A stretch of DNA of 10,320 nt from Deltaproteobacteria bacterium (lineage in GTDB: Bacteria > Desulfobacterota > JADFXK01), in the NCBI GenBank assembly GCA_015233285.1, contig JADFYA010000103.1, forward strand, positions 1 to 10,320. The letters run 5' to 3'. A program made the translations under genes and the position numbers. The notes below the pieces were generated by a model. The model was given only the letters and a program-made list of their open reading frames with translations, was not told where the DNA came from and ran no database searches. Shown in pieces: positions 8,489-10,320 of the stretch (position 1 is its first letter; every line of letters starts with the position of its first letter).

Positions 8489-8517
8489 ATTATGCTGCGT
8501 ACTCAAAAGGAATGCAA
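8489..8517 (-). promoter_or_regulatory. Candidate sigma70-type promoter for the histidine kinase operon
   Basis: On the minus strand TTGCAT (8517-8512) and CATAAT (8494-8489) are separated by 17 bp. The -10 matches five of six consensus bases and the -35 matches the leading TTG. Transcription would start near 8482, leaving a leader of about 50 nt before the ATG at 8430. Prediction by eye only. Confidence 0.45.
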
Positions 8518-8594
8518 GCTGAAAACAGGGGTGACGACGCTAAATTTTGCGGCAATGTCCAAAGCATGATAGGCGTTCCATAGGTTTGGGAGGC

Positions 8595-8620
8595 CATCAT
8601 TAATCATGACATCATTGATG
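8595..8620. promoter_or_regulatory. Imperfect 26-bp inverted repeat, possible operator
   Basis: The outer bases CATCA and TGATG mirror each other, and eight of the ten outer positions on each side are symmetric. The same stretch can also be read as a direct repeat of CATCATTAAT and CATCATTGAT with a 15-bp period. It lies about 80 bp upstream of the YcaO promoter -35 and about 80 bp upstream of the kinase promoter, between the two. The AT-rich, repetitive composition makes chance a real alternative. Confidence 0.3.
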
Positions 8621-8641
8621 CCGTCCCGCAGGGGGTGATAA

Positions 8642-8665
8642 GCCGGTTTTTTTTAACCTACCGGC
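8642..8665. other. Inverted repeat GCCGGT...ACCGGC with a T-run in the loop
   Basis: GCCGGT (8642-8647) and ACCGGC (8660-8665) form a perfect 6-bp stem around a 12-nt loop that includes a run of T. It lies upstream of the YcaO promoter in the intergenic region. It does not look like a normal intrinsic terminator, because the T-run is inside the loop rather than after the stem. It could be an operator or a structural element. Confidence 0.3.
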
Positions 8666-8701
8666 AAAAGCTCGTTCTGCCGATTGGCTGACCATTACCT
8701 G

Positions 8702-8730
8702 TTGACAAACACCTGGTTAGGGATTAGGAT
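8702..8730 (+). promoter_or_regulatory. Candidate sigma70-type promoter for the YcaO-TPR gene
   Basis: TTGACA (8702-8707, a perfect -35) is followed after 17 bp by TAGGAT (8725-8730, four of six -10 bases). A start near 8737 would give a leader of about 75 nt. The -35 is embedded in TGTT-N4-AACA (8700-8711), a small inverted repeat that could bind a regulator; that part is speculative. Confidence 0.6.
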
Positions 8731-8768
8731 ATTAAGACTACTTAGCTTATATTTCATACTATCAATCC

Positions 8769-8790
8769 CTGGCCGAAGCGTTTAGGCCGG
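8769..8790 (+). promoter_or_regulatory. Hairpin in the YcaO 5' leader, just upstream of the ribosome binding site
   Basis: CUGGCC (8769-8774) can pair with GGCCGG (8785-8790), six pairs including one G-U, around a 10-nt loop. The Shine-Dalgarno AAGGTG begins at 8797, only 6 nt after the stem. If the promoter at 8702-8730 is correct, the hairpin lies inside the transcript and could affect stability or ribosome access. No known riboswitch consensus was recognised. Confidence 0.3.
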
Positions 8791-8811
8791 CAAGAAAAGG
8801 TGAGCAGCAAA

Positions 8812-10320
8812 ATGAACACGTCGATTGAGTTAAAAAATTCCTTTAAATCATACACCTATGACCAAGATAAAGTCATTTCTCCAGACCGGACCGTGGCTAC
8901 AATCAAAGAACGCCTGGCCCGGATCCAGCTCGATATCCTCAAAGAAGTCATCAGGATCGATACCGGCCGGTTGGATATCCCCGTCTATCTCAGTTTTTGT
9001 GGCTCTGATGCCTTTCACACCATTGGAACCAAAAAGCAAATGGGCAAAGGCGCCACCCCGATCCAGGCCGAGGCCAGCGCTTTGATGGAATTGATGGAAC
9101 GATTCAGCTTTTTTCATTTTGTCAAGAGAACCGGTTTTATGCGGGCAAGCTACGATAACCTGGCCGAGCAAGCCCTGCCCTTCCCCTTGATTGCCGCCTC
9201 GGTTCATCATCCCGCCGATGACCCCCAGGCCTACCAGGCCATTAAGGACTTGCCCCTGGAATTCACCCTGGCGACCAACCTGACCCAAGGCCGGGACTAT
9301 CTCGTCCCCTTTAACTGGTTCTATGAAATCAACGAATTCAACGGACCCTCAGCCGGGAACAGCTTGGAGGAGGCCATTGTCCAGGGGCTGGGCGAGGTGG
9401 TCGAGCGTCATGTCTCCGCCCTGGTCTGTGAGCAACGGCTGGTCTGTCCGGACATTGACCTGAACACCGTCACCGACCCGGTAGCTAAGGAGCTTATCGC
9501 CAAGTACCGGTCTAAGGGAATTGTCCTCAAGGTCAAGGATTTCACCCTGGGGCTGGGTATCCCCTCCATTGGAGCCCTGGCCTATGATCCGGAAAATTTT
9601 CCAGGCCGGAGCGAGATCGTCTTTACCGCCGGGACGGCCACCAGTCCCGAAAAGGCGCTTATCCGGGCCTTGACCGAAGTGGCCCAACTGGCTGGAGACT
9701 TTGAAAGCCGACCTGGATACATCCCCAGCGGCTTGCCTAAATTTAATCACCTGGGTGAGGCCGATTATGTCTTTCAGTCCACCGCGACCATTGCCCTGGC
9801 CGATCTGCCCGATCCTTCAGATGATAACCTGAAAACTGAAATCATCAACTGCACCCAGGCCCTGGCCCGGCATGGCCTGGAAGTACTGGTGTTGGAGACC
9901 ACCCATCCTCTGCTCCAGGTCCCGGCCGTGTATGTCATGATCCCCGGAGCCAGATTCCGGGAACGGGCGAGCGCGTCCAGTGTCGATTTTTTTGCGGCCA
10001 AGCTGGCCACCAAGACCTATCCTCCAGAGGAGGCCCTGACCTACCTGAAGTACCTCAAAGGGCTTTATCCCGCCAGATACTATTTGCATTTTTACAGCGG
10101 TCTGGCCCGGCTGGAAAAGCAGGATTATTCCGGTGCGATAAAGGAGTTGAAGGAGGCCCTGGCATTGAACCCGCACGAGCAGGATTTAGCCTCCATCTAC
10201 TGCCACCTGGGCATTGCCTTCAAAGAAGCGGGGGACTTTGCGGAGGCCATCACCCAGGTGATTAAATTTAGGCAAGCCGCTGGGGATGTATCCAGGTCGG
10301 CTTTCAAAGTCTCCAGCCAG
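8812..10320 (+). CDS. YcaO-domain protein with C-terminal TPRs (3' end off the right edge)
   Basis: The frame is open for 503 residues to the window edge, so the C-terminus is missing. The ATG at 8812 follows AAGGTG with a 9-nt spacer. Residues 15-400 form a YcaO domain: an ISPDRT opening, MGKGATPIQAEASALMELMERF with E93, E96 and R97, NGPSAGNSLEEAIVQGLGEV leading to E195, E198 and R199, and RALTEVAQ with E289 and R300. These acidic and Arg motifs correspond to the nucleotide/Mg-binding signatures of the family; GKGAT and the following SALxExxER also occur in E. coli YcaO. YcaO enzymes use ATP to activate peptide-backbone amides for cyclodehydration or thioamidation, while E. coli YcaO is linked to ribosomal S12 methylthiolation. 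TPRs follow at about 425-457 and 460-492, so a protein partner or substrate is likely bound there. No dehydrogenase, E1-like partner, TfuA or precursor peptide gene is visible. The substrate is unknown. Confidence 0.92.
   Translation, partial: MNTSIELKNSFKSYTYDQDKVISPDRTVATIKERLARIQLDILKEVIRIDTGRLDIPVYLSFCGSDAFHTIGTKKQMGKGATPIQAEASALMELMERFSFFHFVKRTGFMRASYDNLAEQALPFPLIAASVHHPADDPQAYQAIKDLPLEFTLATNLTQGRDYLVPFNWFYEINEFNGPSAGNSLEEAIVQGLGEVVERHVSALVCEQRLVCPDIDLNTVTDPVAKELIAKYRSKGIVLKVKDFTLGLGIPSIGALAYDPENFPGRSEIVFTAGTATSPEKALIRALTEVAQLAGDFESRPGYIPSGLPKFNHLGEADYVFQSTATIALADLPDPSDDNLKTEIINCTQALARHGLEVLVLETTHPLLQVPAVYVMIPGARFRERASASSVDFFAAKLATKTYPPEEALTYLKYLKGLYPARYYLHFYSGLARLEKQDYSGAIKELKEALALNPHEQDLASIYCHLGIAFKEAGDFAEAITQVIKFRQAAGDVSRSAFKVSSQ

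Larger units (their letters stand above)
8431..8811. other. Divergent intergenic region between the kinase operon and the YcaO gene
   Basis: This stretch of about 380 bp holds no supportable gene. It contains the two outward-facing candidate promoters, the 26-bp inverted repeat, the GCCGGT/ACCGGC inverted repeat and the leader hairpin. The longest small plus-strand frame (8512-8583, 23 codons) has AAAAGG only one base before its ATG, too close for a normal ribosome binding site. It is the only large non-coding gap in the window. Confidence 0.7.

Noticed and set aside
8512..8583. Plus-strand 23-codon frame in the intergenic region as a possible YcaO precursor peptide
   Set aside because: The AAAAGG before its ATG is only one base away, it overlaps the kinase promoter, it has a single Cys and no leader/core pattern, so there is no positive evidence.
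8621..8654. Intrinsic terminator ending in the T-run at 8647-8654
   Set aside because: Only a very short CCC-GCA-GGG stem precedes it and it is not adjacent to the T-run; no gene ends there on the plus strand.

Overview
The window reads as accessory-type DNA from a moderately GC-rich Gram-negative bacterium. Long membrane GT-C/TPR proteins, a multi-PAS soluble histidine kinase and a YcaO-TPR fusion are together most familiar from Desulfobacterota (deltaproteobacteria). That placement is inferred from gene style only; there is no rRNA or marker gene here.

Layout: a divergent intergenic region at about 8431-8811 splits the window. To its left, four genes run on the minus strand in the order 8430 to 1: a three-PAS histidine kinase (8430-6181), an unrecognised protein with a polylysine N-terminus (6110-5085), and two tandem paralogous membrane proteins. 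Each paralog has an N-terminal GT-C/TMTC-like membrane domain followed by a long TPR array (5022-2236, and 2220 running off the left edge). Gaps are 70, 62 and 15 nt, and three of the four genes have a clear Shine-Dalgarno sequence, so this looks like one operon. To the right, a plus-strand gene (8812 to beyond the right edge) encodes a YcaO-domain protein continuing into C-terminal TPRs.

The two TPR/GT-C genes share a tract of about 400 bp at roughly 93% nucleotide identity (1-400 versus 2611-3010) inside otherwise more diverged paralogs. This points to gene conversion or unequal exchange acting on the TPR arrays, and the arrays differ by two repeats upstream of the tract.

How the genes may work together (inference): the kinase has no receiver partner in the window. 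The two GT-C/TPR proteins are candidate membrane glycosyltransferases that transfer sugar from a lipid carrier to protein or another acceptor outside the cytoplasmic membrane. The YcaO protein is a candidate ATP-dependent peptide-backbone-modifying enzyme with a protein-interaction tail. A shared pathway cannot be shown from the sequence. No tRNA, rRNA, CRISPR array, insertion sequence or phage gene was seen.
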